DNA of 64,000 nucleotides from Effusibacillus dendaii (GCF_015097055.1 NZ_AP023366.1:310001-374000), one strand, 5' to 3'. Counted from the stretch's first letter, positions 53,789 through 62,573 are shown. The notes: a model not told the origin generated them from the sequence alone. A program made the numbers and translations.

Positions 53789-54857
53789 GAAGTGGGACGG
53801 CAAACAAATTTTGCTGCAAATGATGGAAACACCTGGCGTTTCCGGCTATGAGTCGGCCATTTCCAAGCTGGTGGAATCCCAACTGCGACTCTTTACGGAC
53901 AAGATCAAACGGGATAAAGTGGGCAACCTGATTGCTTGTGTGGAAGGAGAAGGGGACTCTCCCCGGCCCCGTATCCTCATCGCTGCCCATATGGATGAAA
54001 TCGGTTTGATCGTGACGAAGATCGAACAGGGAGGATTTGTCCGCTTTACACAGCTTGGCGGATTCGACCCGCGGACACTGATTGGGCAGGAAGTGGTTGT
54101 CCACGGCCGAACCGACTGTCACGGGATTGTCGGATCCAAGCCGCCCCATTTAACAAAGCCGGAAGAACGGGAAAAAACGATTCCTCTCAAGGAACTGTAT
54201 ATCGACCTGGCTATGCCGGAAGCGTCAGTTCAAGAGCGGGTTCAAGTGGGGGACATCATCACCATCCATCGCAAAGCGATGCAGCTGCAAAACGGATTTC
54301 TGGCAGGTAAAGCGCTTGACAACAGGGCGAGCGTAGCGGCGATGCTGGAATGTCTGCAGGAGATGAAACGGCTGCGCATCCAGGCGGATGTCTATGCGGT
54401 GGCCACCGTTCAGGAAGAGGTGGGGCTGCGGGGAGCTGTAACGGCTGCCTTTGGGATCGATCCGGATATCGGAATTGCGTTGGATGTAACGCACGGTTTA
54501 ACGCCTGGTACCGCGAACGATCTCGCTTTTAAACCGGATGCGGGCTGTGTGATCGCGGGAGGACCGAATATTCACCGGGAGATTTTTGAGAAATTCAGTG
54601 AATTGGCGAAACGGCACAACATCAAGCACCAAATTCGTTTTAACCAAGGGCCGACAGGCACCGATGCGAACGCCATTCAAATCACCCGTGACGGGATACC
54701 CACAGGTCTCCTGTCTGTGCCGCTTCGCTATATGCATACGTCGGTGGAAACGATCTGCTATCGGGATGTAGAGCGCACTGGCAAGCTCCTGGCCTATTTT
54801 ATTGAAGCGGTCGATCAATCGTTCGTGGAGGGATTGTCTTGCTACTTAAAAAACTGA
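53781..54857 (+). CDS. M42 family metallopeptidase, first of three
   Basis: A 358-residue aminopeptidase of the M42 (TET/glutamyl aminopeptidase/YsdC) family. The dimetal and catalytic residues are all visible: His and Asp in AHMDEIG, bridging Asp in GKALDNRAS, the Glu pair in TVQEEVGLRG, the Asp in ALDVTHG, and the last His in RYMHTSVE. It starts at GTG 53781 with AAGGGG upstream. It overlaps the second copy by 19 bp. Expected to form large shells that degrade short peptides in the cytoplasm. Confidence 0.9.
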   Translation: MNEKWDGKQILLQMMETPGVSGYESAISKLVESQLRLFTDKIKRDKVGNLIACVEGEGDSPRPRILIAAHMDEIGLIVTKIEQGGFVRFTQLGGFDPRTLIGQEVVVHGRTDCHGIVGSKPPHLTKPEEREKTIPLKELYIDLAMPEASVQERVQVGDIITIHRKAMQLQNGFLAGKALDNRASVAAMLECLQEMKRLRIQADVYAVATVQEEVGLRGAVTAAFGIDPDIGIALDVTHGLTPGTANDLAFKPDAGCVIAGGPNIHREIFEKFSELAKRHNIKHQIRFNQGPTGTDANAIQITRDGIPTGLLSVPLRYMHTSVETICYRDVERTGKLLAYFIEAVDQSFVEGLSCYLKN

Positions 54858-55867
54858 CGGAAGCGGCGGGTCCGTCCGGCTATGAGGACGAAATCAGGCA
54901 AGTGATCTATGAACAGGTTCATAATTATGCGGATCGTGTATATACAGACAGCCTGGGCAGTTTAATCGTTGAAAAAAACGGTACGCTGCCGGGTCCCCGC
55001 GTCATGCTTTGCGCCCATATGGACGAGGTCAGTTTGATGATCGTTCAAATCGAAGACAGCGGGTTGTTAAAATTTCGGCCGATCGGCGGGGTGGACCCGC
55101 GCGTTTTAGTATCCAAACCAGTCCATCTCGGCAAGAATAAAATCCCCGGAGTGATTGGATCGAAAGCAGTTCATCTGCAAAGTGTGGCGGAACGCGGCAA
55201 GCCGGTTGCAATCGATAACATGTATATCGATATTGGCGCCAGCAGTAAGGAAGATGCTGAAAAATATGTGAAACTCGGCGATTTTGCCGTTTTTGCCACC
55301 GAATACCAGGAAATCGGCCAGCGCTGTGCCAAAGCGAAATCGTTTGATGACCGTGTGGGCTGCGGCGTTCTGATTGAAATCCTGCGCAAATCCTTTCAAA
55401 TCCCGCTTGTGTTTGCGTTCACTGTGCAAGAAGAAATCGGACTGCGTGGAGCGGGGGCGATTGCTTACCGGATCAATCCCGATATTGCACTGGTGATTGA
55501 AGGCACAGTTTGTTTTGATGTGATCGACGCACCGGAGCACGGTATGGGTACAAAACTGGGACGGGGACCTGCACTGACCGTAATCGACGCCCACATGATC
55601 GGCAATCGAAACGTATTGGATGAGTTGAGGCGGGCAGCCGATTCGGACCGGATTCCTTATCAAATACGAAAAGCGAGCGGCGGCGGAAACGATGCGGGAC
55701 GCATTCACACGGCAAGAGGAGGCATCGCAACGGGCGCTGTTTCGGTGCCCACCCGCTACATTCATGCCCCTTCCCAGATAATCAGTCTTGACGATTATGA
55801 GAACACCATCCGGCTCGTTGAATCGTTTTTGCGAAATGTCGAAAGAGGAGGCATCCGATTTTCATGA
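54839..55867 (+). CDS. M42 family metallopeptidase, second of three
   Basis: A 342-residue paralogue of the preceding gene with a full active site: AHMDEVS, KSFDDRVG, TVQEEIGLRG, VIEGT (glutamate in place of aspartate, as in many family members) and RYIHAPSQ. The start is TTG 54839, with GGAGGG 6 nt upstream. It overlaps both neighbours, so all three genes are likely translated as one coupled unit. Confidence 0.9.
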   Translation: MLLKKLTEAAGPSGYEDEIRQVIYEQVHNYADRVYTDSLGSLIVEKNGTLPGPRVMLCAHMDEVSLMIVQIEDSGLLKFRPIGGVDPRVLVSKPVHLGKNKIPGVIGSKAVHLQSVAERGKPVAIDNMYIDIGASSKEDAEKYVKLGDFAVFATEYQEIGQRCAKAKSFDDRVGCGVLIEILRKSFQIPLVFAFTVQEEIGLRGAGAIAYRINPDIALVIEGTVCFDVIDAPEHGMGTKLGRGPALTVIDAHMIGNRNVLDELRRAADSDRIPYQIRKASGGGNDAGRIHTARGGIATGAVSVPTRYIHAPSQIISLDDYENTIRLVESFLRNVERGGIRFS

Positions 55868-56871
55868 AAGAGTTATTGAGCAAACTGGCCAGCGCATCCG
55901 GACCGTCCGGTTCGGAACGACATATTCGCGAAATTCTGGAAGAACTGTTGAAACCGCATGTCGATCAACTCACAACCGATGTGCTGGGCAACCTGATCGG
56001 GTTCAAGAAAGGAACGGCAACAGACAGGAGAACCGTTCTGCTGGAAGCAAACATGGACGAGTCAGGTGTGATGGCGATCCATATTGAAGACAACGGGTTT
56101 ATTCGAATCGTTCCGATCGGCAATCTGACAGCCGCCTCCCTGATTGGTGAGCGGGTGAGGTTTACGACCCGAACCTGGGGAGTTGTTGGCGTTTCTGCTG
56201 ACAAGCCGTTGAAAGACGTGACTTTTGCCGATCTGTTTGTGGATGTGGGATGCGAATCACGACAAGAAACAGAGGCAAACGTAAAAATCGGTACCGCTGC
56301 TGTAATCGACAAAGGCGCATTTGAATTGGGAAAGCACCGGATAGCCGGTAAATCGCTTGACAACCGGGCGGGTTGTGCGATTTTGGTTGATGTGCTGAAA
56401 AAACTGGGTTCCTATGAATACGATCTCTATGTTGTTTTTGCCGCGCAGGAAGAAGTGGGATCGCGCGGGATTCGAGCGGCCGCTTTTTCTATTGAGGCTG
56501 ATTTGGCGTTTGTGGTCGGAACTGCCAAAGCGACCGACACGCCTCAAGCGGATAGGGGTTCCCTTGCGCTTGGAAAAGGGCCTGCCATCAAGGTGATGGA
56601 CCGCGGAGTCGTGATTCCTCCCCACTTGAAGCAACATTTGATAAAAACGGCGGAACGCATGGGGATTCCTTACCAATTGGAAGTATCTTCGGAGACGATA
56701 AGCGATGCAGGGCAAATCCTGCTAACGCGAGACGGCATACCCACGGGAGCGGTATCCGTTCCTATGCGATATCGTCAGACACCTTCACAGGTGGTCGATC
56801 TGCGTGATCTGGAACAAACATCAAAGCTGGTCATGGAAAGTCTGCGCGGCGCCTCCAATTGTTTTCTATAG
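55864..56871 (+). CDS. M42-like protein with lost metal ligands
   Basis: A 335-residue third paralogue that keeps the fold but not the full metal site. The first His is Asn (EANMDESG in place of AHMDE), the acidic ligand is Gly (VVGTAKATD), and the last His is replaced (RYRQTPSQ in place of RYIHAPSQ). The bridging Asp (KSLDNRAG) and the Glu pair (QEEVGSRG) remain. It is therefore probably a pseudoenzyme, perhaps a structural or regulatory subunit. The frame is intact and overlaps the second copy by ATGA, which argues against simple decay. Confidence 0.85.
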   Translation: MKELLSKLASASGPSGSERHIREILEELLKPHVDQLTTDVLGNLIGFKKGTATDRRTVLLEANMDESGVMAIHIEDNGFIRIVPIGNLTAASLIGERVRFTTRTWGVVGVSADKPLKDVTFADLFVDVGCESRQETEANVKIGTAAVIDKGAFELGKHRIAGKSLDNRAGCAILVDVLKKLGSYEYDLYVVFAAQEEVGSRGIRAAAFSIEADLAFVVGTAKATDTPQADRGSLALGKGPAIKVMDRGVVIPPHLKQHLIKTAERMGIPYQLEVSSETISDAGQILLTRDGIPTGAVSVPMRYRQTPSQVVDLRDLEQTSKLVMESLRGASNCFL

Positions 56872-56990
56872 ACAACTGCTTTATAATAGTAAAGATAAAT
56901 ACTTTATAATATTTAACATAAATAAACGAATGTATTCTTCGGTTGCATGCGCAATTGTTGTTTTGCGGGGATATATGGGGAGGAAACGGA

Positions 56991-58151
56991 ATGTTACGGT
57001 ATTTGACTGCAGGTGAATCACACGGTCCTCAATTGACGGCGATCATTGAAGGACTGCCGGCCAATTTGCCTCTTTCCATTGAGAAAATCAACCATCAGTT
57101 GTGGAGAAGGCAGCAGGGCTTCGGGCGCGGCGGGCGCATGCGAATCGAAACAGACCAAGTGAAAATCGGCAGCGGGATTCGGTTCGGGGAAACGAGCGGC
57201 ATGCCTGTCACGCTTGTGGTGGAAAACCGCGATTGGAAAAACTGGGAACAACGCATGGCGATTGAAGGAAATCCGCCGGACGATCTGGAAATCGTAACAA
57301 AACCGCGTCCCGGTCACGCTGATTTGGCGGGCGCATTAAAATATAATCAAACGGATATTCGGAACGTGCTGGAACGGGCGAGCGCCCGCAACACGGCAAC
57401 CCTTGTGGCAGTGGGAGCGGTGGCTCGTCAACTGTTGGAACAGTTTCAGATTCATGTGTACAGTCATATTGTTGAGCTGGGACCGATTCAGGTGGGACCC
57501 GTCGAAGGTACGATTGAAGAAATTGCCGCCCGCGCGGAGCAGTCGCAGGTGCGTGTCGCCAATCCGGAAAAAGAACAAGAAATCATTAAATTGATTAAGA
57601 ATGTGCGAAAAGAAGGCAACTCACTGGGCGGTATTTTTGAAGTGGTGGTCACCGGGGTTCCGTTTGGCCTTGGTTCCTATGCGATGCCGGACCGCAAGCT
57701 GGACAGTCGATTGGCGGGCGCCTTGATGGGCATCCAAGCCATTAAAGGTGTTGAAATCGGGATGGGGTTTGATGCGGCTCGGAACTTTGGTTCCGATGTG
57801 CATGATGAAATTTTTTATTCGCCAGAAAAAGGGTATTGGCGCGGAACGAACGGAGCCGGAGGAATCGAGGGCGGTGTCTCAAACGGCCAGCCGATCGTGG
57901 TGCGGGCTGCCATGAAACCGATTCCTACTTTATACAAACCGCTTCGCAGTGTGGATATGCGGACAAAAGAGCCGTTTGAAGCAAGCATCGAACGTTCTGA
58001 CGTATGCGCGGCGCCGGCTGCCGCTGTGGTAGGAGAAGCGATAGTCGCATGGGTGATTGCCGCCGCCTTTATGGAGAAGTTTGGTGGCGATTCCCTGCAG
58101 GAAACACGCGCCAATTACAATAACTTTGTTTCGATGGTGAAAGACAGATGA
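56991..58151 (+). CDS. aroC: Chorismate synthase
   Basis: A 386-residue FMN-dependent enzyme converting EPSP to chorismate. Signatures are MLRYLTAGESHGP, GRGGRMRIE, RPGHADLAGALKY, RASARNTA and SDVCAAPAA. GGGGAGG precedes ATG 56991; an in-frame ATG at 56943 lacks a ribosome-binding site and adds non-conserved residues. It is the first gene of the aroC-aroB-aroH unit, overlapping aroB. Named aroF in older B. subtilis literature. Confidence 0.95.
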   Translation: MLRYLTAGESHGPQLTAIIEGLPANLPLSIEKINHQLWRRQQGFGRGGRMRIETDQVKIGSGIRFGETSGMPVTLVVENRDWKNWEQRMAIEGNPPDDLEIVTKPRPGHADLAGALKYNQTDIRNVLERASARNTATLVAVGAVARQLLEQFQIHVYSHIVELGPIQVGPVEGTIEEIAARAEQSQVRVANPEKEQEIIKLIKNVRKEGNSLGGIFEVVVTGVPFGLGSYAMPDRKLDSRLAGALMGIQAIKGVEIGMGFDAARNFGSDVHDEIFYSPEKGYWRGTNGAGGIEGGVSNGQPIVVRAAMKPIPTLYKPLRSVDMRTKEPFEASIERSDVCAAPAAAVVGEAIVAWVIAAAFMEKFGGDSLQETRANYNNFVSMVKDR

Positions 58152-59260
58152 GCGGTGAACAGCAGACCGTAACGGTCGATTTGGGGGAACGCAGTTATCA
58201 GATTTTGATTGGCGAAGGGTTGCTGCACGAAACGGGCAAATTGGCCCAACAAGCGGGGATCTCGTCAAAATCCGCTTGTCTTGTCGTTTCGGACAGCCAT
58301 GTGGCTGCTGCCGGTCACTTGAAAAAAGTGACCGACTCTTTGCGGAATTCCGGATACCGGGTCGCGGAAGCGGTGATTCCGGCGGGAGAAGAGTCGAAAA
58401 CGCTTGCGGTCGCGGAACAAGTGTTTGATCAGGCGTTTGATGCGGGACTTGACCGCAAATCTGCGATTTTTGCCCTTGGTGGCGGAGTGGTGGGAGATTT
58501 GGCCGGATTTGTGGCAGCCACTTATATGCGGGGAATTGCATTCGTTCAGCTTCCGACGACCGTTTTGGCACATGACAGTTCGGTTGGCGGCAAAGTGGCG
58601 GTCAATCACCCGAAAGGAAAAAATGTGATTGGCGCCTTCCATCAACCTAAACAGGTTGTTTACGACATATCCGCTCTGCGTACGCTTCCGTTGAGGGAAA
58701 TTCGTTCCGGCGTGGCGGAAGTGATCAAGCATGGCATCATTTGGGACCGGTCCTTTTTCGAATGGATTGAAACATCAATCGATCCGATTATCGAGCTGGA
58801 TTCCCGTATTCTGGCAAACATGTTGGCACGTTCCTGTGCGGTGAAAGCGGCAGTCGTTTCGAAAGACGAGAAGGAAGACAACCTGCGGGCCATTCTCAAT
58901 TTCGGACACACGCTGGGCCATGCCATCGAATCACTGGCCCGCTACGGCACGTATACGCACGGGGAAGCAATCTCCATCGGCATGGTATTCGCGGCCGAAC
59001 TGTCCTGTGAACTGGGCAAAACGGACCGTGCATCTGCAGAACGCATTCGCAACCTGCTGCAACGGGCGGGTCTGCCGACTGAGATGCCAGCCAACCTGGA
59101 TCCGGCTGCATTATTGCAATCGATGAAACAGGATAAAAAGGCGACCGGTGGCAAACTCACCTTTGTGCTGATGTCGGAGATTGGACGCGTGGAAATTATA
59201 AATGATATAGACGAAACAGTTGTCTTGAACCTGCTTCGTCGACTGGGGAGGAGCTCATGA
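58148..59260 (+). CDS. aroB: 3-dehydroquinate synthase
   Basis: A 370-residue NAD- and metal-dependent enzyme closing the DAHP ring in the shikimate pathway. Recognisable are GEESKTL, ALGGGVVGDLAGFVAATYMRG, TTVLAHDSSVGGKVAVN and the metal ligands in LNFGHTLGHAIE and HGEAISIGM. It overlaps aroC and aroH by 4 bp each. Confidence 0.95.
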   Translation: MSGEQQTVTVDLGERSYQILIGEGLLHETGKLAQQAGISSKSACLVVSDSHVAAAGHLKKVTDSLRNSGYRVAEAVIPAGEESKTLAVAEQVFDQAFDAGLDRKSAIFALGGGVVGDLAGFVAATYMRGIAFVQLPTTVLAHDSSVGGKVAVNHPKGKNVIGAFHQPKQVVYDISALRTLPLREIRSGVAEVIKHGIIWDRSFFEWIETSIDPIIELDSRILANMLARSCAVKAAVVSKDEKEDNLRAILNFGHTLGHAIESLARYGTYTHGEAISIGMVFAAELSCELGKTDRASAERIRNLLQRAGLPTEMPANLDPAALLQSMKQDKKATGGKLTFVLMSEIGRVEIINDIDETVVLNLLRRLGRSS

Positions 59261-59631
59261 TACGGGGAATTCGCGGCGCCAACACGGTAGAAGAGAACTC
59301 GGCAGATGTCATTCTCAAAGCTACGGGCGATTTAATGAAAGAAATTATTGCCGCAAACGACTTTCAGCCGGAAGAAGTTGCTTCTGTGCTTGTTACGGTA
59401 ACACATGATTTGGATGCGGCGTTCCCTGCTGCAGCGATACGCACGATTCCCGGGTGGAATTTGGTTCCGGTCATGTGCGCGCAGGAAATACCGGTTCCGG
59501 GCAGTATGCCGATGTGTATTCGGGTAATGCTGCACGTCAATACGGACCTGCCGCAAAAAGAGATCAACCATATCTTCCTGGGAAGGGCCACTGCGTTACG
59601 GCCCGATCTGGCGGAAAAAACTAAATCTTGA
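59257..59631 (+). CDS. aroH: Chorismate mutase AroH
   Basis: A 124-residue monofunctional AroH-class chorismate mutase (trimeric beta-alpha barrel type), making prephenate. MIRGIRGANTVEENSADVI, TVTHDLDAAFPA and CIRVMLHVNTD hold the active-site arginines and glutamate of this class. Its stop codon overlaps the -35 element of the trp promoter, as in B. subtilis, where the trp operon is nested in the aro supra-operon. Confidence 0.94.
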   Translation: MIRGIRGANTVEENSADVILKATGDLMKEIIAANDFQPEEVASVLVTVTHDLDAAFPAAAIRTIPGWNLVPVMCAQEIPVPGSMPMCIRVMLHVNTDLPQKEINHIFLGRATALRPDLAEKTKS

Positions 59632-59657
59632 CGAATGTTACGGCAGCACGTTACACT
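59628..59657 (+). promoter_or_regulatory. SigA promoter of the trp leader
   Basis: TTGACG (59628-59633) overlaps the aroH stop; TACACT (59652-59657) follows after 18 nt. Transcription would start about 50 nt before the TRAP site. Confidence 0.7.
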
Positions 59658-59707
59658 AGATTTAACGTTTTTCAAGAATAGCGCAGAGCATGATAGGAAG
59701 AAATACC

Positions 59708-59769
59708 CAGTACAGATGAGCACAGTTGAGAACAGAAGAGTAGAGCAGAGACCGAGCATAAGAGTAGAG
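59708..59769 (+). promoter_or_regulatory. TRAP (MtrB) RNA-binding site in the trp leader
   Basis: Twelve NAG triplets run from 59708 to 59769, nearly all with 2-nt spacers: CAG, CAG, GAG, CAG, GAG, CAG, GAG, GAG, GAG, GAG, GAG, GAG. The spacing is 2 nt except 3 nt and 5 nt near the 3' end. TRAP prefers GAG/UAG triplets spaced by 2-3 nt, 11 in all, so the last 11 fit a full ring. The four CAG triplets are weaker versions. mtrB is in the same window. Confidence 0.85.
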
Positions 59770-59772
59770 TTC

Positions 59773-59794
59773 CGGAAAGGATGTTTTCTTTCCG
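59773..59794 (+). other. Leader hairpin after the TRAP site
   Basis: CGGAAAG (59773-59779) and CTTTCCG (59788-59794) pair around 8 nt. It lies between the TRAP triplets and the terminator and may be part of the attenuator fold. Confidence 0.5.
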
Positions 59795-59810
59795 ATTGAT
59801 TGCGTATGTG

Positions 59811-59840
59811 AAGGTCAGGGCTTTGCTCTGGCCTTTCTTG
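59811..59840 (+). terminator. Attenuator terminator of the trp leader
   Basis: AAGGTCAGGGC (59811-59821) pairs along its whole length with GCTCTGGCCTT (59825-59835), two wobbles included, around TTT, and runs into TTCTT. With TRAP bound this terminator should form. A competing antiterminator is less clear; GACC/GGTC and GAGC/GCTC pairings are possible. Confidence 0.75.
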
Positions 59841-59856
59841 CATGTTAAACCCCGTT

Positions 59857-59966
59857 TTTTGGTCGACAGGAATTTTATAAATTGTATCCTATCGGCATCG
59901 GCGCATCCATGCGCAAGACAACAAGGTTCGCCTGCGCTTAGGCTTGGCGAAGCCAAGTTTTCTTTA
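59857..59966 (-). repeat. Dispersed structured repeat, copy B
   Basis: Read on the minus strand it starts AAAGAAAACTTGGCTTCGCC, continues AAGCC and a GCG-AGGCGAACC arm, and ends in CCGATAGGAT ... TTCCTGTCGAC, matching copy A at 2240-2369 at both ends. The interior differs in length and holds a GCGCAT-GG-ATGCGC hairpin. It occupies the place between the trp attenuator and trpD, where trpE would be expected. Confidence 0.7.
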
Positions 59967-60068
59967 ACAGCTTAGAAAGTATAAAAATGTGATATTCCAT
60001 CACCATTTTTATCCTTTCGGCTGTCGAAAAAGGCTTCCTCTATTAGACGCCACTTTTTTCTTGAATAT

Positions 60069-60089
60069 GCTTCGGTAGAAGCCTTTTTT
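60069..60089 (+). terminator. Short terminator before trpD
   Basis: GCTTC and GAAGC pair around GGTA, followed by C and six T residues. An upstream GGCTTC (about 60029) could pair alternatively with the same GAAGCC. It lies 37 bp before trpD. Confidence 0.6.
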
Positions 60090-60125
60090 AACTAGCGGAG
60101 CCCAGATGAGAGGAGACTTGCACAC

Positions 60126-61151
60126 ATGAAAACAGAACTTGAAAAACTGGTTAACGGCGAGGACTTAACAGACACCCAAGCGGAACAAGTAATGGATCAG
60201 ATTATGAGCGGAGAGGCGACTCCTTCGCAAATTGCCGGTTTTTTGACGGCATTGCGGGTGAAAGGAGAAACGGTTGACGAAATTACCGGATTTGTCCGCA
60301 GCATGCGCCGACATGCGATACCTGTTGTGTCCGGAATTGAAGGACTGCTTGACACATGCGGCACAGGGGGCAGCGGGGTAAATAAGTTTAATGTTTCCAC
60401 CGCGTCCGCTTTTGTCCTGGCCGCAGCCGGTGTTCCGATTGCGAAACATGGAAATCGCGCCGCATCGGGCAAAGCGGGCAGTGCCGATGTACTGCAGGCG
60501 CTGGGAGTGAATATTGAATTAAATGCGGAAGAGGCCCGAAAATGCCTTGAGACGGCAGGCATCTGTTTTATGTTCGCTCCCCTGTTCCACCAGTCGATGC
60601 GGCATGCGGTAGGTCCTCGCCGGGAACTGGGATTTAAAACGGTGTTCAACATTTTAGGGCCGATGACCAATCCGGCAGGTGCCAAACGGCAGGTAATCGG
60701 TACATTTTCTCCGCTGTTGCTGGAAAAAATGGCCCGTGTGCTGGCCAATATGGGTGCGGAACATGTGATGGTGGTGTACGGTTCGGACGGGTTGGACGAA
60801 ATTACGGTAACCGGCCCGACACAGGTGGCAGAACTAAAACATGGACGTATCGAACTGTACGAAATTGAACCGCAGCAGTTCGGGCTTTCCACTTATGAAC
60901 CAAGTGAGATCGAAGGCGGCGACCCGACTGTCAATGCCAACTTGATCCGACGTGTTTTTGCAGGTGAAACGGGCGGTCCCCGTGACATCGTGGTGTTGAA
61001 TGCGGCTGCCGGGCTTTATGTAGCCGGTAAAGCAGCCTCTATCCAGGAAGGAGTCGATCTGGCAGAAGCGATCATCGATTCGGGCAAAGCCCAACAAAAG
61101 CTGGATCAATTGGTGGAAGTGTCCAACGGGTTTGTGAAGGAGTTGAAGTAA
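60126..61151 (+). CDS. trpD: Anthranilate phosphoribosyltransferase
   Basis: A 341-residue enzyme joining anthranilate to PRPP. The PRPP loop is DTCGTGGSGVNKFNVSTASA, with KHGNRAASGKAGSADVLQ and the second metal site region GSDGLDEIT. The ATG follows GAGGAG at 10 nt. It is the first trp structural gene present; trpE is missing from its usual place upstream. Expression probably depends on the leader 300-500 bp upstream or on a nearer promoter not clearly seen. Confidence 0.95.
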   Translation: MKTELEKLVNGEDLTDTQAEQVMDQIMSGEATPSQIAGFLTALRVKGETVDEITGFVRSMRRHAIPVVSGIEGLLDTCGTGGSGVNKFNVSTASAFVLAAAGVPIAKHGNRAASGKAGSADVLQALGVNIELNAEEARKCLETAGICFMFAPLFHQSMRHAVGPRRELGFKTVFNILGPMTNPAGAKRQVIGTFSPLLLEKMARVLANMGAEHVMVVYGSDGLDEITVTGPTQVAELKHGRIELYEIEPQQFGLSTYEPSEIEGGDPTVNANLIRRVFAGETGGPRDIVVLNAAAGLYVAGKAASIQEGVDLAEAIIDSGKAQQKLDQLVEVSNGFVKELK

Positions 61152-61152
61152 T

Positions 61153-61944
61153 TTGATTCTCGATCGAATTGTTGATGTGAAGCGGCAGGAAGTGGCTCGC
61201 TTGCGCGAGTCGCTGAACGTTTCGGAAGCGTTAAACCAGATTGCCGGGTTGCCGCCGACCAGGGGATTTATCAATGCGCTTCGATCGGCGCAAACCGAAG
61301 TTGCTCTGATTGCCGAAGTGAAAAAAGCGTCTCCTTCAAAAGGGGTGATTCGCCCTGATTTTGACCCGGTGGCGATCGCCAAGCAATATGAAGCGGCGGG
61401 TGCCAGCGCCATTTCCGTACTGACGGATGAGCAGTTTTTTCAGGGGAGTGGCTCTTATTTGGGAGAAATCCGCAAAGAAGTAGGACTTCCTCTGCTGCGG
61501 AAAGATTTTATAATCGACGAGCTGCAAATTTATGAGGCCCGAATGCTGGGAGCAGATGCGATTCTTTTGATCACGGCGATCTTGTCGGTTGATGAAATTC
61601 GCCGTTTTCAATCCCTGGCGGCCGATCTGGGATTGGATGCGCTTGTTGAAGTGCATGACCGGCAGGAACTGGCCAGCGCATTGGCGGCAGAAGCTCGCTT
61701 GATCGGTGTGAACAATCGGGATTTACGAACATTTGACGTGGACCTGAACACTACGGTTGAAGTGGCGAAACAGCTGCCGGAAGGGTCCTTTCTCGTATCG
61801 GAAAGCGGCATTTTCACATATCATGACATTCAATTCGTCAGACAGGCAGGCGCGTCCGCTGTGCTGATCGGCGAATCGCTGATGCGGGCCGATTCGATTC
61901 CGTCCGCAATTGATCAATTATTGGGCAGGAAGACGGAAGTATGA
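61153..61944 (+). CDS. trpC: Indole-3-glycerol phosphate synthase
   Basis: A 263-residue TIM-barrel enzyme. IAEVKKASPSKGVIR, LLRKDFIID, LVEVHDRQE, IGVNNRDLRTF and SESGIF carry the catalytic lysine/glutamate set of the family. The start is TTG 61153, with AAGGAG upstream inside trpD. It overlaps trpF by 4 bp. Confidence 0.95.
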   Translation: MILDRIVDVKRQEVARLRESLNVSEALNQIAGLPPTRGFINALRSAQTEVALIAEVKKASPSKGVIRPDFDPVAIAKQYEAAGASAISVLTDEQFFQGSGSYLGEIRKEVGLPLLRKDFIIDELQIYEARMLGADAILLITAILSVDEIRRFQSLAADLGLDALVEVHDRQELASALAAEARLIGVNNRDLRTFDVDLNTTVEVAKQLPEGSFLVSESGIFTYHDIQFVRQAGASAVLIGESLMRADSIPSAIDQLLGRKTEV

Positions 61945-62573
61945 CCCAAATCAAAATCTGCGGACTGATGACAAAAGAGGCAGTAGAGTGCGCTGCGCAA
62001 GCCGGTATTGACTATATCGGATTCGTGTTTGCCGAGAGTAAAAGACGGGTCACTGCGGAGCAGGTTGCCGATTTGTGCGCAGGCGTTCAAACACCCAAGC
62101 GGATTGGCGTGTTTGTCAACGCAACGCTTCGCGAATTGCTGACGATCGGCGAGCAGGCCGGATTAGACGGTTTTCAACTGCACGGTGACGAATCACCCGA
62201 TTTTTGCCGGGAACTGCGGGCTGCATCAGGCAAACCGGTCTGGAAATCCTGGTCCGTCAAATCGGATGGGACGGACGGGCAGATCGCCGATTTTCAAACG
62301 GCGGTGGATGCGGTTCTGCTTGACACCTACCAGCCAGGCGCAAAAGGAGGCACCGGCCAGACTTTCGATTGGCAGGCGATTGATCGTTTTCGGGAACTGC
62401 TGCCAAATATCCCGATTTTGGTGGCGGGCGGCCTGTCTGCCCAGAATGTGGGAGAGCTTGTGAAAAACTACCGTCCTTACGGCGTGGACGTTTCATCCGG
62501 TGTGGAAACAGACGGTGTGAAAGATATTGAGAAAATGAACTTGTTTATACAGAAGGTGAGGGAGCAAAGCTGA
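61941..62573 (+). CDS. trpF: Phosphoribosylanthranilate isomerase
   Basis: A 210-residue TIM-barrel isomerase. The catalytic cysteine is in KICGLM at the N-terminus and the catalytic aspartate in [31 protein letters not shown] forms the phosphate site. It overlaps trpC and trpB, so the operon is tightly coupled. Confidence 0.95.
   Translation: MTQIKICGLMTKEAVECAAQAGIDYIGFVFAESKRRVTAEQVADLCAGVQTPKRIGVFVNATLRELLTIGEQAGLDGFQLHGDESPDFCRELRAASGKPVWKSWSVKSDGTDGQIADFQTAVDAVLLDTYQPGAKGGTGQTFDWQAIDRFRELLPNIPILVAGGLSAQNVGELVKNYRPYGVDVSSGVETDGVKDIEKMNLFIQKVREQS

Noticed and set aside
59781-59975. 64-residue frame between the trp attenuator and trpD as a trpE remnant or leader peptide
   Set aside because: The translation has no TrpE signature and no tryptophan-rich run, and overlaps the attenuator and the dispersed repeat.
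59970-60125. T-box riboswitch before trpD
   Set aside because: The conserved T-box sequence AGGGTGGNACCGCG and a specifier-loop stem are not present.
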